A stretch of DNA of 64,000 bases from Cylindrotheca closterium (Eukaryota; Bacillariophyta; Bacillariophyceae; Bacillariales; Bacillariaceae). The position numbers were made by a program, and so were the translations under genes. The DNA lies in NCBI GenBank assembly GCA_933822405.4, contig CAKOGP040002358.1, forward strand, positions 64,339 through 128,338. Direction: 5' to 3'. The notes below the pieces were generated by a model, which saw only the letters and a list, made by a program, of their open reading frames with translations, did no database searches and was not told the DNA's origin. Below, piece after piece: positions 1 through 10,556 of this stretch; the first letter of the stretch is position 1, and every line of letters starts with the position of its first letter.

Positions 1-1536
1 TGCTTCGGTCCAAGGTGTGGCTTCCCCGAAAGACGAAAGGTACCATGGACTCGGATACTTTCTATATTTCCGCGCTTTTGGAAAACGGCAAAATCGGTCG
101 GATTCTAAAGCAACGCAATGCCAAAACGTGACGTAATTTCTAACTCGCAACGATTTTGATTGGTCAAGGAACTTTCATGGATAAGACTTTTCTATGACAC
201 ATCCAAAATGTTACGCGTCTTTCGTAACGGTTTCTGCAGCCGCATGAGCGCAATAGCGATGCAGAACACCGCGTTACTTCACCGATTCAATTCAAGAAGA
301 AGGAATGGTTTGGGGATCTCCCACCCCTTCGTACGACCCGAAATACAACAAAAAATCGATTTCCAAAATGGAATCAGGAATCTGGAAGATCACTGAAGCT
401 TCAACAAAATGAAAATATGATATCCAAATTGGATCATTCCGATTAAATGTGAATTCTAAGATTCCGTCCTCTGCTCATGTTCGAACATTCTACCTCCGTA
501 TATGCATGCAACATTGGTCTTCTGGACTCCTAATCTTTAGCTTAGTATTCGATTACTATAACGGATCGAATGGTATACTTTTGTGGCCAGATTTCAGAAA
601 TGAAAATTTGAACTTCTCAGAATTCCACTAAGCGTCTACTAAAGTTCTAAACATGATTTCTACGAGTATTTCACTATTAGGTTTATCAATCATATTCTGA
701 TCATTAATCCTGTGAGAAAAGCGACCAGAAGCCAAGGGAAATTTAATGGCAGCTTGGAGCGCTGTCGCATGCCAAACAACCCTTCTTCTTCTTCTTCTTC
801 TTCAAGACCACCTCCTATAGGTCGCGCTGGGTGCATTATTCGCCAACCAATGAAATGAATAAGCTATATATAGATAGTTCCATGGTAGTTTTGATGTAGT
901 AAGCCAAATCGTCTGAGACCACCATCCCGGCACTTCATAATTGATACTGATATGCCAAAGAATGATCGGATCGTTCGACATGTCCTCAGTATCCTGTTGG
1001 AATGAAGGATTGCGAGTAGTCACCACCAGCACCTTGTGTCAACGGCAGCCACCACCGCATCGATCTCGTTATTCTGGTGGCTTTTCTTGAGCAGGCAGTC
1101 AAATTGTTTCCAGATCATGGATCACATGTCAATGCGTCAAATAAAGATGAGGGCAACTTCTTGACGACGCGCACGACAAGAAGAAGAAGTCCCGTGCTGA
1201 ACCCAAGTAAGTATTTGATACTCAATCAACACCGAATCATGTAGATTTCCTGAGACATTCCTATTCGATTGCATAAGACATTGCTTCTCATGCAAGGTTT
1301 TTTTTTCAATTCAACTTTGTTACCAGCATATTAATATGATCGTTCATTATTTAGTCCTAGTCCTACCGGTATCCTACTGTATTTTTTAATATAATTTTTG
1401 CGTTTGTTCAGTTTTGAAAAGCATCATAATGAGGGAACCATCCGAATAAGTATCCGAATGAAGTATGAAAGGTGACATATCCCTCAAACGATACCTAATA
1501 CCTAATACTGAGCATTCATCGATTTCGAAAGAGAAT
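1..1536. other. Intergenic stretch, possible gene tail at left edge
   Basis: No convincing gene. One plus-strand frame is open from base 3 to a TGA at 129-131. Its last codons give a plausible basic C-terminus (ending KQRNAKT), so it may be the end of a gene that starts left of the window, but 42 codons cannot decide this. A CTT/TTC microsatellite lies near 782-802. A minus-strand open stretch at about 802-1032 has protein-like patches in two frames and may be a relic exon. Otherwise the stretch is A+T-rich. Confidence 0.3.
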
Positions 1537-3754
1537 TCAGGGATGATATCCATCTTGGCAAACACCTTCGCAAGAACTACTCATGATACATTGCATTTCA
1601 TCAATCTCACAATAGTCACTCTCGCACCAAACATCAGAAACACACACAGCGCCGATACCAAGCTTTGGGGTGGCTTCGCAGGTTCCATCACTTCCACATA
1701 CTAAGCCAAGCCAAGCTTCGCAGTCCTTGTCTTCATCACATTTGTCACCAGCTTCTCCATGACTCCAATCTACGCAAACGTTATGCACACATTTATCTGA
1801 GTAGCATTGATCGTTAGAATCACAATCAGCACCAGCAAGCTGAGGTCTGCAGATTCCATCAGGTGCACACTTTAGGTTGTTCCAAGAATCCCAAGAATCG
1901 CAGTCAGATGCGTCATCGCAAGCGTCGCCAGAGTCTCCGTGATCCCAATCCTTGCAAACGTTATGAACACATTTTCCACTCTCGCAGATAGAGTTAGTCT
2001 CACACGCAGCACCAACAAGCTTGGCAGCCGCGCAGGTTCCATCAGCTGCACATACTAAGGGATACATGCAGTCTTGGCTGTCGTCACAATCCTCATCAGC
2101 GGCTCCATGTTCCCAATCTTTGCAGACGTTATGCACACATTTTCCACTCCCGCAGGAATAGTTTGAATCACACACACGGGGTACACAGGTTCCATCACTC
2201 TCACATTCCATGTCATAGCTGCAGTCAGATGCGTCATCGCAAGCGTCACCAGAGTCTCCGTGATCCCAATCCTTGCAAACGTTATGAACACATTTTCCAC
2301 TCTCGCAGATAGAGTTTACCTCACACTCAGCACCAGCAAGCTTGGCGGCCGCGCAGGTTCCATCAGCGGCACATACTAAGGGATACATGCAGTCTTCGCT
2401 GTCGTCACAATCCTCATCAGCGGCTCCATGATCCCAATCTTTGCAAACGTTATGCACACATTTTCCACTCCCGCAGGAAAAGTTAGAATCGCACGCACTG
2501 GGTACACAGGTTCCATCACTCGCACATTCCAAGCCATAGCTGCAGTCATATAAGTCATCGCAAGCGTCGCCAGAGTCTCCGTGATCCGAATCCTTGCAAA
2601 CATTATGAACACATTTTCCACTCTCGCAGATAGAGTTAGTCTCACACGCAGCACCAGCAAGCTTGGCGGCCGCGCAGGTTCCATCAGCTGCACATACTAA
2701 GGGATACACGCAGTCTTGGTTGTCGTCACAATCCTCATCGGCGGCTCCATGATCCCAATCTTTGCAAACGTTATGCACACATTTTCCACTACCGCAGGAA
2801 AAGTTAGAATCACACGCACGGGGTACACAGAATCCATCACTTGCACATTCCAAGTCATATTGGCAGTCTTCGTTGTCGTCACAAGCGTCACCAGAGTCTC
2901 CATGATCCGAATGCTCGCAAACGTTATGCACACATTTCCAAGTGTAGCATCCTTCGTTATAATCACACGTAGAACCATCAGGCTGTGCGACTACGCAGAT
3001 TCCATCACATATATAACCACCGCATTCTCCATAGTAGTCATACTCACACAGCATATCGGGGGGTGTAAGTGATGCTCGGGCATCGTCTTTGGTGCGAGTA
3101 TGTTTTGTTTCGGAATGCTTGGTGTGGAAAAAAGAAAGAACAAAAAACAAGAACAGTTGATGAGTGGATATGATGGATATCATACGGATCAAGATACGTG
3201 CTGTGTGTTTCACTGTAACTTACAACTTCGTTTCTAGCCCCAGTGTGCTCGGTTCGGGCATCCTCTTTGGTGCGAGTATGCTTTGCATTGGGATGCTTGG
3301 TGTGGAAAAAAGAAAGAACAAAAAACAAGAACAGTTGATGAGTGGATATAATGGATATTATACGGAGCAAGAAACGAGTTGTGTGTTTCACTGTAACTTA
3401 CAACTTCGTTTCTAGCCCCAGTGTGCTCGGTTCGGGCATCCTCTTTGGTGCGAGTATGCTTTGCATTGGGATGCTTGATGTGGAAAAAAGAAAGAACAAG
3501 AACAATAAGAGCAGGCAGTTAGTGGATACAATACTTATCATACGGAGCAAGAAACGGATTGCGGCTTTACCGTAACTTACAACTTCGTTTCTAGCCCCAG
3601 TGTGCTCGGTTCGAGCATCCTCTTTGGTGCGGATTTGCTTTGCTTCCACGTTAGAAGAGGATCGTTCTCGTTCGTGTTGGTTGTCCTTCACATCATGGGC
3701 GACAACAGCCACGAAAGCAACGAAGAGCAGGCAAAACGATTTTGCAATCTTCAT
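1537..3754 (-). CDS. Secreted Cys-rich tandem-repeat protein (4 exons)
   Basis: Gene model: exons 3754-3581, 3473-3402, 3295-3224 and 3117-1537. All introns are phase 0 with GTAAGT donors, giving 632 residues. Exon 1 starts with a clear signal peptide (MKIAKSFCLLFVAFVAVVAH), so the product should be secreted or cell-wall associated. The mature part is a Cys-rich array with eight copies of CVHNVC. Most copies are followed by a D-W/S-x-HG motif, an acidic CDD segment and a CxxDGTC-type turn. Two repeat types (HGAADEDC and HGDSGDAC) alternate, so the real unit is a dimer of roughly 106 residues (about 318 bp). Spacing is disulfide-rich, like small extracellular modules, but I recognise no named family. 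Exons 2 and 3 each encode 24 charged residues duplicated from the 3' end of exon 1. The start was chosen because it is the only upstream ATG with a signal peptide and the phases match. Confidence 0.78.
3118..3651 (-). repeat. Three tandem 178-bp exon-intron units
   Basis: The unit is a 72-nt exon plus a 106-nt intron. Exon starts at 3473, 3295 and 3117 are exactly 178 bp apart, and the same sequence continues back into the end of exon 1 (to about 3651). Both splice sites are copied with each unit: the GTAAGT donor and a pyrimidine-rich acceptor ending CCACACCAAG or CCACATCAAG. Each duplication therefore adds a complete in-frame 24-residue exon. Confidence 0.85.
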
Positions 3755-3938
3755 GATGATTGATTATAATGTATCTTCACAGAAGATTATGACGGAAACG
3801 TGAACACCAATTCGAAAATAGGAAAATACTGTATGAAAATCCAAGATCCAATCCAAAATATTATAGATTCGAAGTACCGGTATAGCTACTGTACCTGCGG
3901 TACTGGCTCCGGTCATCCTGCTTGTGTGCGGCACTCCG

Positions 3939-3976
3939 AAAAGATCTGAGCGGTCATTATTGTTCTCAGATCTTTT
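3939..3976. repeat. Perfect 12-bp inverted repeat
   Basis: AAAAGATCTGAG at 3939-3950 is matched exactly by CTCAGATCTTTT at 3965-3976 across a 14-nt loop. It lies upstream of and outside both neighbouring genes. Confidence 0.8.
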
Positions 3977-4040
3977 GATATCTGCAAATACAGCGCAGAG
4001 CGACGTACTTGGCAAGGTGCGTGGAGAGGCTACTGTACAG

Positions 4041-4108
4041 GGACGGCCGGGAAAATCAATATTTCCTTTCAAGAATTGTATGCTAAATATCTATTTCCCG
4101 GCCGTTCC
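4041..4108. repeat. Imperfect 24-bp inverted repeat, possible tiny foldback element
   Basis: GGACGGCCGGGAAAATCAAT (4041-4060, continuing ATTT) pairs with 4085-4108, which ends CTATTTCCCGGCCGTTCC. The loop is about 20 nt. The G+C-rich arms in A+T-rich surroundings resemble a miniature foldback element. No clear target-site duplication was found. Confidence 0.55.
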
Positions 4109-5122
4109 GTAGGTATATGCGGACGCCAATGATCTTCTTTGGCAGCGAGGAGACGGACAGAATTTTGGATGCGCTGTACTGAACTGCGTAGAGCAATGCT
4201 GTGCTGTATATTCAAACCGACAAATAATCGGACGAACCAATTGAACGAACTCACTCTGTTCGAAAATAGATAATACATCACTGACGAACACTATCTTGAG
4301 TCAATGTCAGCCGCAGAAAGAATAGTATAATAACGAGAGCAATCTAAAGGTTGAAAAATATAGTGTCCCCATTCATGATCGTTTCTAGCATGCATATCTG
4401 GACTCTATATATGCTGTCACGTGACCGAGGAAGTGTTATTCCATATCCCTTGAGCAATATGAATTCCATGGCAAAGGCTCCCAATTCAAAACTATCGGAC
4501 AATTTGATTGGTAGCTTTCGTTCGTATCCACGTCAAATAAGGTCAATGCAATACCTCTATCAGTCCGGCTTTTGATCATCGGCATATATATGCGCGATTG
4601 CTCCAATCTCTTTAGCAGACGTTACTCAAACGCTTGTTCCGTGTGACGAGCTATGGCCTCTATTGCTTCGTCGCTCGACCTTAGCTGCGTGCTCCCTGAC
4701 TGTGCGCTCTCCGCATTGCCGACGAGGAAGAATTCAGAATGAGCAATATTGTTCTTGGTTGCAACAAGCTCCTTCCACGTACGTTATATGCCAGTTGTTG
4801 CATGGTTGCTAACTCGGGAGACACACCGTTCCTCTCCTCCTCTATATCCGGGCCTCCTCCGATAATACTCGCATCGCAGTGTTTTTATAATGCATTTCTG
4901 GGTTCTGGGGTGTGATGTAGTTATATACGTAGAGGTACCCCGCAATATATGCGTTACGCGTCCGACTTGGTAGGTACTTCATTAGTGTTCAACCAACGGT
5001 ATATTCTTCGCAGCGCAAATATACACAATCATCTGAGTATATTTATATTGTATTGAATATAGCATACTAGTACATATTGTTCAACAATAACAGCGCATTG
5101 CAACAGTAACAGCAACACAGCA

Positions 5123-6901
5123 ATGTCATCCGCACTTAATCTTCTGCAACGAAGCACAAGTAGTACAGCAGCATCCGCATCAGCATCCGCATCCGCGACT
5201 TATTATTTTTGTTCTATGCAGATGAAACCCAGAATCCACATGTGGTCGTCACGGCTGCCATTCTTATTATGTCCATCAGGGTCAACGATTTCATCATTCT
5301 CTTTGGGCAATGGATCATCGTCATCGAGTGTCATTGATAATACGAATAATATTAACAACACCGCGGACAGAACGACCAGGGCAATGACCGCGATTACAAG
5401 AAGAACATCAGCCACCCTGACACTGAGATTCCAACCATCAACATCATCATCATCATCGTCATCACTAAGACGCTGCTTTCACAGCAAAGCTGACTATCAA
5501 CAGTGGCGAAAAGACGTTCAAGACTCGGCATTGAAACCTTCAAATAACCAAACAACTACCATGCGCATGGAACCTTTGGATTTGCCAACCTTCGCACCCT
5601 TTCTACACTCGGTCTCTCCCATGGCGGATCAATTGTTTCTGGCAGGTGTCCAAGACGCTACTCCTTCGTCACCACGAGATTCCTTGTTGGAATGTACCTA
5701 TCCTTTGGCATCCAATGAAATTCTTCGTTATTCCGTTACCGACTTTTCCCATTGGTCGGCCTTTCGATTGGGAAAGTTCTACGAGTTGGTCGATGCCTTG
5801 ACTGCCGATGTGGCCTATCGCCATGCTGCCGCCAATGATGGTACCAATGGAAGTACAGACGACAATAATAATAATAATAATAACAACGAGGAGGTTACCT
5901 TGGTGACGGCTGGACACTATCATTCTCGAAAATATGGCAAAACAGACTTGCACAAAGATGTTGTATTGCGATCCTATGTCACACAAGTCGGTCGATCGTC
6001 TCTGGAAGTACGGACTGATGCCTGGCAAGACGAGGATAAGCTGGTCAACGTATGTCACACCATCATGGTAGCCCTTGATCCAAAAACCATGAAACCCTTA
6101 TCCAAAGTGGGCAAGGCATTGCCTCCTTTGATTTCAGAGGATGACGGTGACGAGGATCGGATTCGATTGGCGGACCAACATCAACAAATTCGACTGGATC
6201 GTTCTCAGAAGGCCATGCAACTGCGCAACAAGGTATCCGCTCCTCCCACCATTGATGAAATGGGAGAACTGCACAGACTGCATCGTCGTCGTGCCCTTCA
6301 ACGAGAAGGACAATTCGTTTCGGGTGGTGGTGATGGTGGTGGCATCACCGGCAGTAACGATAACAGCAATACTCTTGCATGTTCTCCCACCGTCCAAGAC
6401 TACACCTTTCGGTCGTCCCGAGTCATTTTTCCAGAACAGCGCAACGTCCATGGCAAACTGTTTGGAGGTTTTGTCATGGCCGAAGGACAATCCTTGGCCC
6501 AATTTGCAGCAACTTTCTTTGCCATGGGAAATCCCATTGTTCCCATGGGAATTGACGAAGCCATCTTTTTGCAACCCGTAGCCTTGGGAGACATGGTAAC
6601 CTTTACGGCGCGGTTGGTCCATGCCACTGCCACTACCTGTCGAGTCAATGTGACGGTGGAAGTACGAGATCCATCCGCACCTTCCCGAGTGCCCGTGAGA
6701 TCCAATCGTCTCGTCTTTGTCTTTTGTGGAGATTTTAGTAATAACAATAGGGGCAATGCCGAAATCATCCCCGAAACCTATCAAGAAATACTCATGCATG
6801 TGGATGCCCAACGTCGGCATGCAGTGGAAGGACCATGGGAGGATGAAGTGAAGGGTATTTTGGAAGAAATGCAAAAAGGCAATGATAGCAGTAGTACCTA
6901 G
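5123..6901 (+). CDS. Acyl-CoA thioesterase, double hotdog, ACOT9-like
   Basis: Single-exon gene of 592 residues. It should hydrolyse acyl-CoA to free fatty acid and CoA. Two hotdog-fold halves are visible. The first spans about residues 190-325, with an RYSVTDF start and a helix around 215-235. The second spans about 425-545 and carries NVHGKLFGGFVMAEG (441-455), the ACOT-type signature in which the Asn and the Gly-rich helix start shape the active site. This two-domain order is that of mitochondrial ACOT9/10-type enzymes. The first 120 residues are Ser/Ala/Thr/Arg-rich with almost no acidic residues, consistent with a mitochondrial (or plastid) transit peptide and longer than usual. A poly-Asn run (248-255) and a Gly-rich run (402-410) sit in linkers. 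The start is the first ATG after an A+T-rich leader. The gene faces the methyltransferase gene tail to tail with about 190 bp between them. Confidence 0.85.
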   Translation: MSSALNLLQRSTSSTAASASASASATYYFCSMQMKPRIHMWSSRLPFLLCPSGSTISSFSLGNGSSSSSVIDNTNNINNTADRTTRAMTAITRRTSATLTLRFQPSTSSSSSSSLRRCFHSKADYQQWRKDVQDSALKPSNNQTTTMRMEPLDLPTFAPFLHSVSPMADQLFLAGVQDATPSSPRDSLLECTYPLASNEILRYSVTDFSHWSAFRLGKFYELVDALTADVAYRHAAANDGTNGSTDDNNNNNNNNEEVTLVTAGHYHSRKYGKTDLHKDVVLRSYVTQVGRSSLEVRTDAWQDEDKLVNVCHTIMVALDPKTMKPLSKVGKALPPLISEDDGDEDRIRLADQHQQIRLDRSQKAMQLRNKVSAPPTIDEMGELHRLHRRRALQREGQFVSGGGDGGGITGSNDNSNTLACSPTVQDYTFRSSRVIFPEQRNVHGKLFGGFVMAEGQSLAQFAATFFAMGNPIVPMGIDEAIFLQPVALGDMVTFTARLVHATATTCRVNVTVEVRDPSAPSRVPVRSNRLVFVFCGDFSNNNRGNAEIIPETYQEILMHVDAQRRHAVEGPWEDEVKGILEEMQKGNDSSST

Positions 6902-7090
6902 TGCTGGCTTCTGCAGGACTCCAGGACTCTATGGACTAGGTACAATATATACATACATATATATATATTCATAGCTGTTATTTTAAAAAATAAAAAAATA
7001 AAGTTGTATTAAAATACATGATACTATTATACGATATTACGTGTGGAAGTAGTCCGAGTCCATTATATTTGAATGACATAAAATGACATT

Positions 7091-8425
7091 TTATATAAAT
7101 TCCACATTGGCAGCCTCAAAAGCCTCGTCAATCTTGGTCAATATCCTCTTCCAATTGATCGGATCGTATTCCCCCGAGTACCCAACGGGAATTTCAGTTC
7201 CAACCGTTTGCAGAGGAGTTGGTCGTTGGGTTACTCCCTTTTCAAAGACTACCAATTGATTGTAATAATGAATGTGTTTCACTTGTTTCGGTATGGTTTT
7301 CCACCATGGATTGTCCGCCGAGTCTTTGCAATCGAATTTGCAATTGGAAATCGTATCAATGTCCTGGGCGTAATAAGAATGTCTCCCTCTCATGGTAGAT
7401 GCCGTGAACCAATCCATGGTTTGATGGACAAAGCCCACCATGGTTTCATTGATAAATTTGCGATTTGGACTATTGGTTTTGCCATTGGGGATTCCGCCAT
7501 AGATCTTTTGCCACGAGGTTCCCAAATCTTCGCACATGTATACCCCTTCCGGTTGGACATGCGGTAGAAAATGTTGAATGGCCGTAATTTGTTGTTCCAT
7601 AGTGTGTCCACCATCATCCAAAAAGATGTCGACATGAGGATACTTCTCTTTAATATACTCCAAAAAGGTGGCATTGGCCGAGTCACCAATTTCAATAGAG
7701 GCTGAAAAGTCGTCCTCCGGTTGGGTCCGAAACTGCAATGTGGAGGGATTGATATCAATGCCAACATATTGAAAACCAGGACCAAAATATTTGCGCAGTA
7801 ACGGAATCTTTCCTCCACTTTGAACCCCAATTTCCATAAAGACGACGCCTTGCCGATTGCGAAATCTTGCCATGTGATTGTGATAAGGTTCCAAATAATG
7901 GATCCACGAGTTCCACAGGGGAATCTCGGAATGTTTGGAAGTATCCATGGACCCAAGGACGGACAGGTATCGGTGAAAGGGATTGGCAGTGTCCGTGAGA
8001 ATGGAAACTGTGGTCGTCTTGCGTCGATAGTTGGCTTTGAAATGCGGGCTCGAATGTTCCAAAGGTTGTATCGTAGTAGTGGTAGTGGTAGTGGTAGTGG
8101 TAGTAGCAGTAGTAGTGGTAGTAGTAGCGGCATCACGAGTAGCAGTGTCTTCAGTACTTATTCTGCTGGAAGGACGAGACGCTGCTTCTGATCCTACTAT
8201 GGGCACTGCTGTCACCATTGTTGAGGATGGCTGACAAAGTGCTGTCGAAGAGCAGGCCGTTGAAGTTGTTGTACGAGGCCCGCCAGCAATAGCACCTGCA
8301 CTGTTATTCATACTGCTATTTCGAAAACATGTCAAGACTCCAAGCACCCAACCGAGCGTGAGGATCATCAAGCGGACAAACCATTCGCTGACTCCTTTGC
8401 TTTGTCCTTTTGGCTTCATATTCAT
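7091..8425 (-). CDS. Membrane-anchored class I SAM-dependent methyltransferase
   Basis: Single exon, 444 residues. A hydrophobic segment at about residues 15-33 after a short basic tail suggests a type II (signal-anchor) protein of ER/Golgi. Residues 40-135 form a Ser/Thr-rich stem including a long poly-Thr run (100-118). The catalytic domain follows: motif I EIGVQSGG (198-205), an acidic ribose-binding Asp in VGIDINPS (221-228), IEIGDSA (245-251), and FLDDGGH (268-274). The FLDDGGH motif is typical of the Methyltransf_24-like group that includes macrocin and rhamnosyl O-methyltransferases, so a sugar or small-molecule O-methyltransferase is the best guess. The substrate is unknown. The ATG at 8425 was chosen because it puts the basic tail in front of the membrane segment. 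Confidence 0.8.
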   Translation of the reverse strand: MNMKPKGQSKGVSEWFVRLMILTLGWVLGVLTCFRNSSMNNSAGAIAGGPRTTTSTACSSTALCQPSSTMVTAVPIVGSEAASRPSSRISTEDTATRDAATTTTTTATTTTTTTTTTTIQPLEHSSPHFKANYRRKTTTVSILTDTANPFHRYLSVLGSMDTSKHSEIPLWNSWIHYLEPYHNHMARFRNRQGVVFMEIGVQSGGKIPLLRKYFGPGFQYVGIDINPSTLQFRTQPEDDFSASIEIGDSANATFLEYIKEKYPHVDIFLDDGGHTMEQQITAIQHFLPHVQPEGVYMCEDLGTSWQKIYGGIPNGKTNSPNRKFINETMVGFVHQTMDWFTASTMRGRHSYYAQDIDTISNCKFDCKDSADNPWWKTIPKQVKHIHYYNQLVVFEKGVTQRPTPLQTVGTEIPVGYSGEYDPINWKRILTKIDEAFEAANVEFI

Positions 8426-8706
8426 TGGATTGCGATTGCGATTGCGATTGCGATTGATTATACTCTCTTTCTATACTGTATTGTTGTGGTTTCCATGTGG
8501 GCATCCATTGCTTTTTTATATTAGTATTGTAATAGTACCGGTACCGTATATATATTGCTTGCTATATATTTTATGCATGCGTGCGGTCGTGGTGGCATTC
8601 TCTGTTTTCATTTTGTTTTATATATATAACATGCGGATGCTTCTTTCGCGCGCAGGCAGCGTCATTTTATCGCTAAATTTCTATATTATTACGTGTGGAA
8701 AAATAA

Positions 8707-8776
8707 ATGAGATCAAATTGGATCCAGCGAGTCCAAAATCTGCAACGTGACCTGCGGGCGCGAGCGCCATCTTCAG
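8707..8776 (+). promoter_or_regulatory. Shared upstream element, copy 1
   Basis: This stretch contains ATGAGATCAAA, then ATCTGCAACGTG, then GCGCGAGCGCCATCTTCA. The same blocks in the same order occur at 11632-11713. Both copies lie roughly 60-160 bp upstream of a plus-strand coding region (here the dioxygenase pseudogene, there the HAD phosphatase). It could be a common promoter module or a duplicated 5' UTR. Confidence 0.5.
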
Positions 8777-8863
8777 CATAATATACCGGTATATATAATA
8801 ACATCGATGATGGAAATTCCTGATTGCTCGTAATGGATCATGATGATGGAAACCAAGAGTTGC

Positions 8864-10259
8864 AGTCTCAAGAGAAGCCCGTGAAGAAGAAGAACGACGT
8901 GCTGAAGAGGAAAGAAAATGCCTCGAAGAAGAAGAACGAAGAACCAAAAAGGCTGCAGGAGCATCCATCATGCGATCAACAGTGGACACTCTCCGAGCTG
9001 TAAACTATTACTCTGCAGAAGATGATGCTTCTTGGGCGATTCATACTCCCAATGTGACGACTGTGATTGGACGACACAAACAAAAGCTCTACCATGGTTT
9101 CATTGCCAATTGCCACAAGGCAGTTGCCGAACAAAAAGAAGAGAACCCTCAGTTGTGCTCTGAAAACGAAGAATATCGAAGGTACATGAACAAATATCAG
9201 CCACCAAGCATGCACAATTGGAAAGGACAAAACCGAATGGCCTCACCTTACAACCTATCATAATTTGTGGGACTCTCCACCGACTGTGACTATACTGAAT
9301 GAGGGTGTCAACGAAGGGGGTGGTCAAGAACTCAAGAGCTCACGAATGAGTTGTTTGCCGAAGCGAAGAAGGTCGTGGAAGAGTGGACTGGCCAAGAGCT
9401 TCGACCAGTCTCACTCTATGGAATTCGACTTTTTCATAATGGATCGAGTCTAGCGCCTCATATGGACCGCAACCCTCTCATCAGTTCTGCCATTAGTAAG
9501 TTTTTAGTTCTTTGATCTGATCGGAAGGTTGAATGGATTGTGTTGACAACAGTAGGTAAACTGACTCACAGCTTTGTTTCTTGTTTCGCAAATCTGCATA
9601 GTCAATGTGGCCCAAGACGTGAACGAGGAATGACCCCTAGAAGTGTATGGACACGAAGGGGCTGTCACAAATGTTACCATGGCACCTGGAGACATGGTCC
9701 TGGTGTATGAGAGCCATTCCGTTATCCATGGAAGACCGTTCTCGTTGAATGGTGACTTTTATGCGGTACATGTTGGAAAGGATTACTGCTTTGTGCTATC
9801 ATAGTATCTAGTGTGGCAAAGCAAGTTCACCACTGTTTTGCGATGTCGTGATACAGAACATTTTTGTTCATTTTGAACCACTAGGCCCCAGCAAGGACGA
9901 ACCATTGGAAACTTTTATGACCCCGATCTACATCTTCCACCATATCTCATTCCCGGCAGTGGATGGGTGACACAATGGAGGAAGGAGCACTGAGGAAACC
10001 TTTGACGTGGTAAAGGCAGCAAACGTAGGAGACTTGGTGGTTCTTGAGACAATTGCTGATAACTATCCAAACGATCTCGAGGACACTAAGGATGACCTTG
10101 GATGGGAAGCACTGCACTTGACAGTGAAAGCGGGTCACTTGGAAGCTGTTGAATTATTAATAGACTATGAGGTAGACATTAACAGTGTGGTGAATGACGG
10201 AGCTACGGCCTTGAGCATTGCCTGACAATTCCTGAAAGAAGGTCATCGCTCCCATACCT
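8864..10259 (+). pseudogene. Decayed prolyl-4-hydroxylase-like / ankyrin protein
   Basis: Several frames together spell one recognisable protein. First comes a charged coiled coil of REE/EER repeats (about 8864-8960). Then a 2OG-Fe(II) oxygenase domain follows, with WTGQELRPVSLYGIRLFHNG and the iron site LAPHMDR (about 9370-9465), and the distal iron His in ESHSVIHGRPF (about 9711-9735). Last come LPPYLIPGSGW (about 9930) and an ankyrin repeat with GWEALHLTVKAGHLEAVELL (about 10099-10158). Two introns are still recognisable: 9496-9601 (GTAAGT, phase-matched) and 9766-9856. Breaks include TAA after ASPYNL near 9262, a TGA inside the oxygenase domain near 9632 where Trp is expected, a TGA near 9993 and frame changes between segments. 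The family (P4H-like domain plus ankyrin) is, from memory, common in diatoms. As it stands it cannot give a full product. Confidence 0.75.
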
Positions 10260-10556
10260 CAGCAGTTCTTGATGGAGAATGAATCACTGTAATATACCTT
10301 AGAAATAAAGAAAGAATGCCTACCATCTTAGTTTATACTGTACAATATCCATAATAGTCAATCATACTGCTTTGTAGGGACGAATGTTTGGATCACTCTT
10401 CGTACCGGTACGGTACTGTACCATCTAGATTGATTCGAAGGAGTCAAACGCTGAGACTCATATTTGCCCCGCGTGCACGCATCATTATTGCATCGTCTCC
10501 AACCGCACGGGCGGAACGTTTTTGGTTTTCACACCGCACACCTCACAACTTACATT
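10260..10556. other. Intergenic
   Basis: A+T-rich spacer after the pseudogene. It contains one copy of the recurrent TACCGGTA palindrome near 10405. No gene seen. Confidence 0.5.

Larger units (their letters stand above)
3755..5122. other. Intergenic region with two short inverted repeats
   Basis: No supported gene. It holds a perfect 12-bp hairpin (3939-3976) and an imperfect 24-bp inverted repeat (4041-4108), listed separately. The promoter and 5' UTR of the thioesterase gene should lie in about 4800-5122, which is A+T-rich and ends in CAACAGTAACAGCAACACAGCA before the ATG. Confidence 0.5.

Noticed and set aside
802..1032. 76-codon minus-strand frame near the left edge
   Set aside because: Contains protein-like patches but no start, domain or splice model. 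Possible relic only.
2055..3072. Several 80-118-codon frames on both strands inside the Cys-rich gene
   Set aside because: They are alternate-frame readings of the repeat array and change with repeat number. The main frame has a signal peptide, splice sites and conserved Cys.
6134..6874. 246-codon minus-strand frame inside the thioesterase gene
   Set aside because: Shadow of the plus-strand hotdog coding sequence, with no domain of its own.
7390..8136. 248-codon second minus-strand frame inside the methyltransferase gene
   Set aside because: Leu/Pro-rich reading of the poly-Thr region and the catalytic domain in another frame.
9496..9856. Reading the P4H-like locus as a functional gene by using its two introns
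   Set aside because: Even with both introns removed, stops at about 9262, 9632 and 9993 and frame changes remain.
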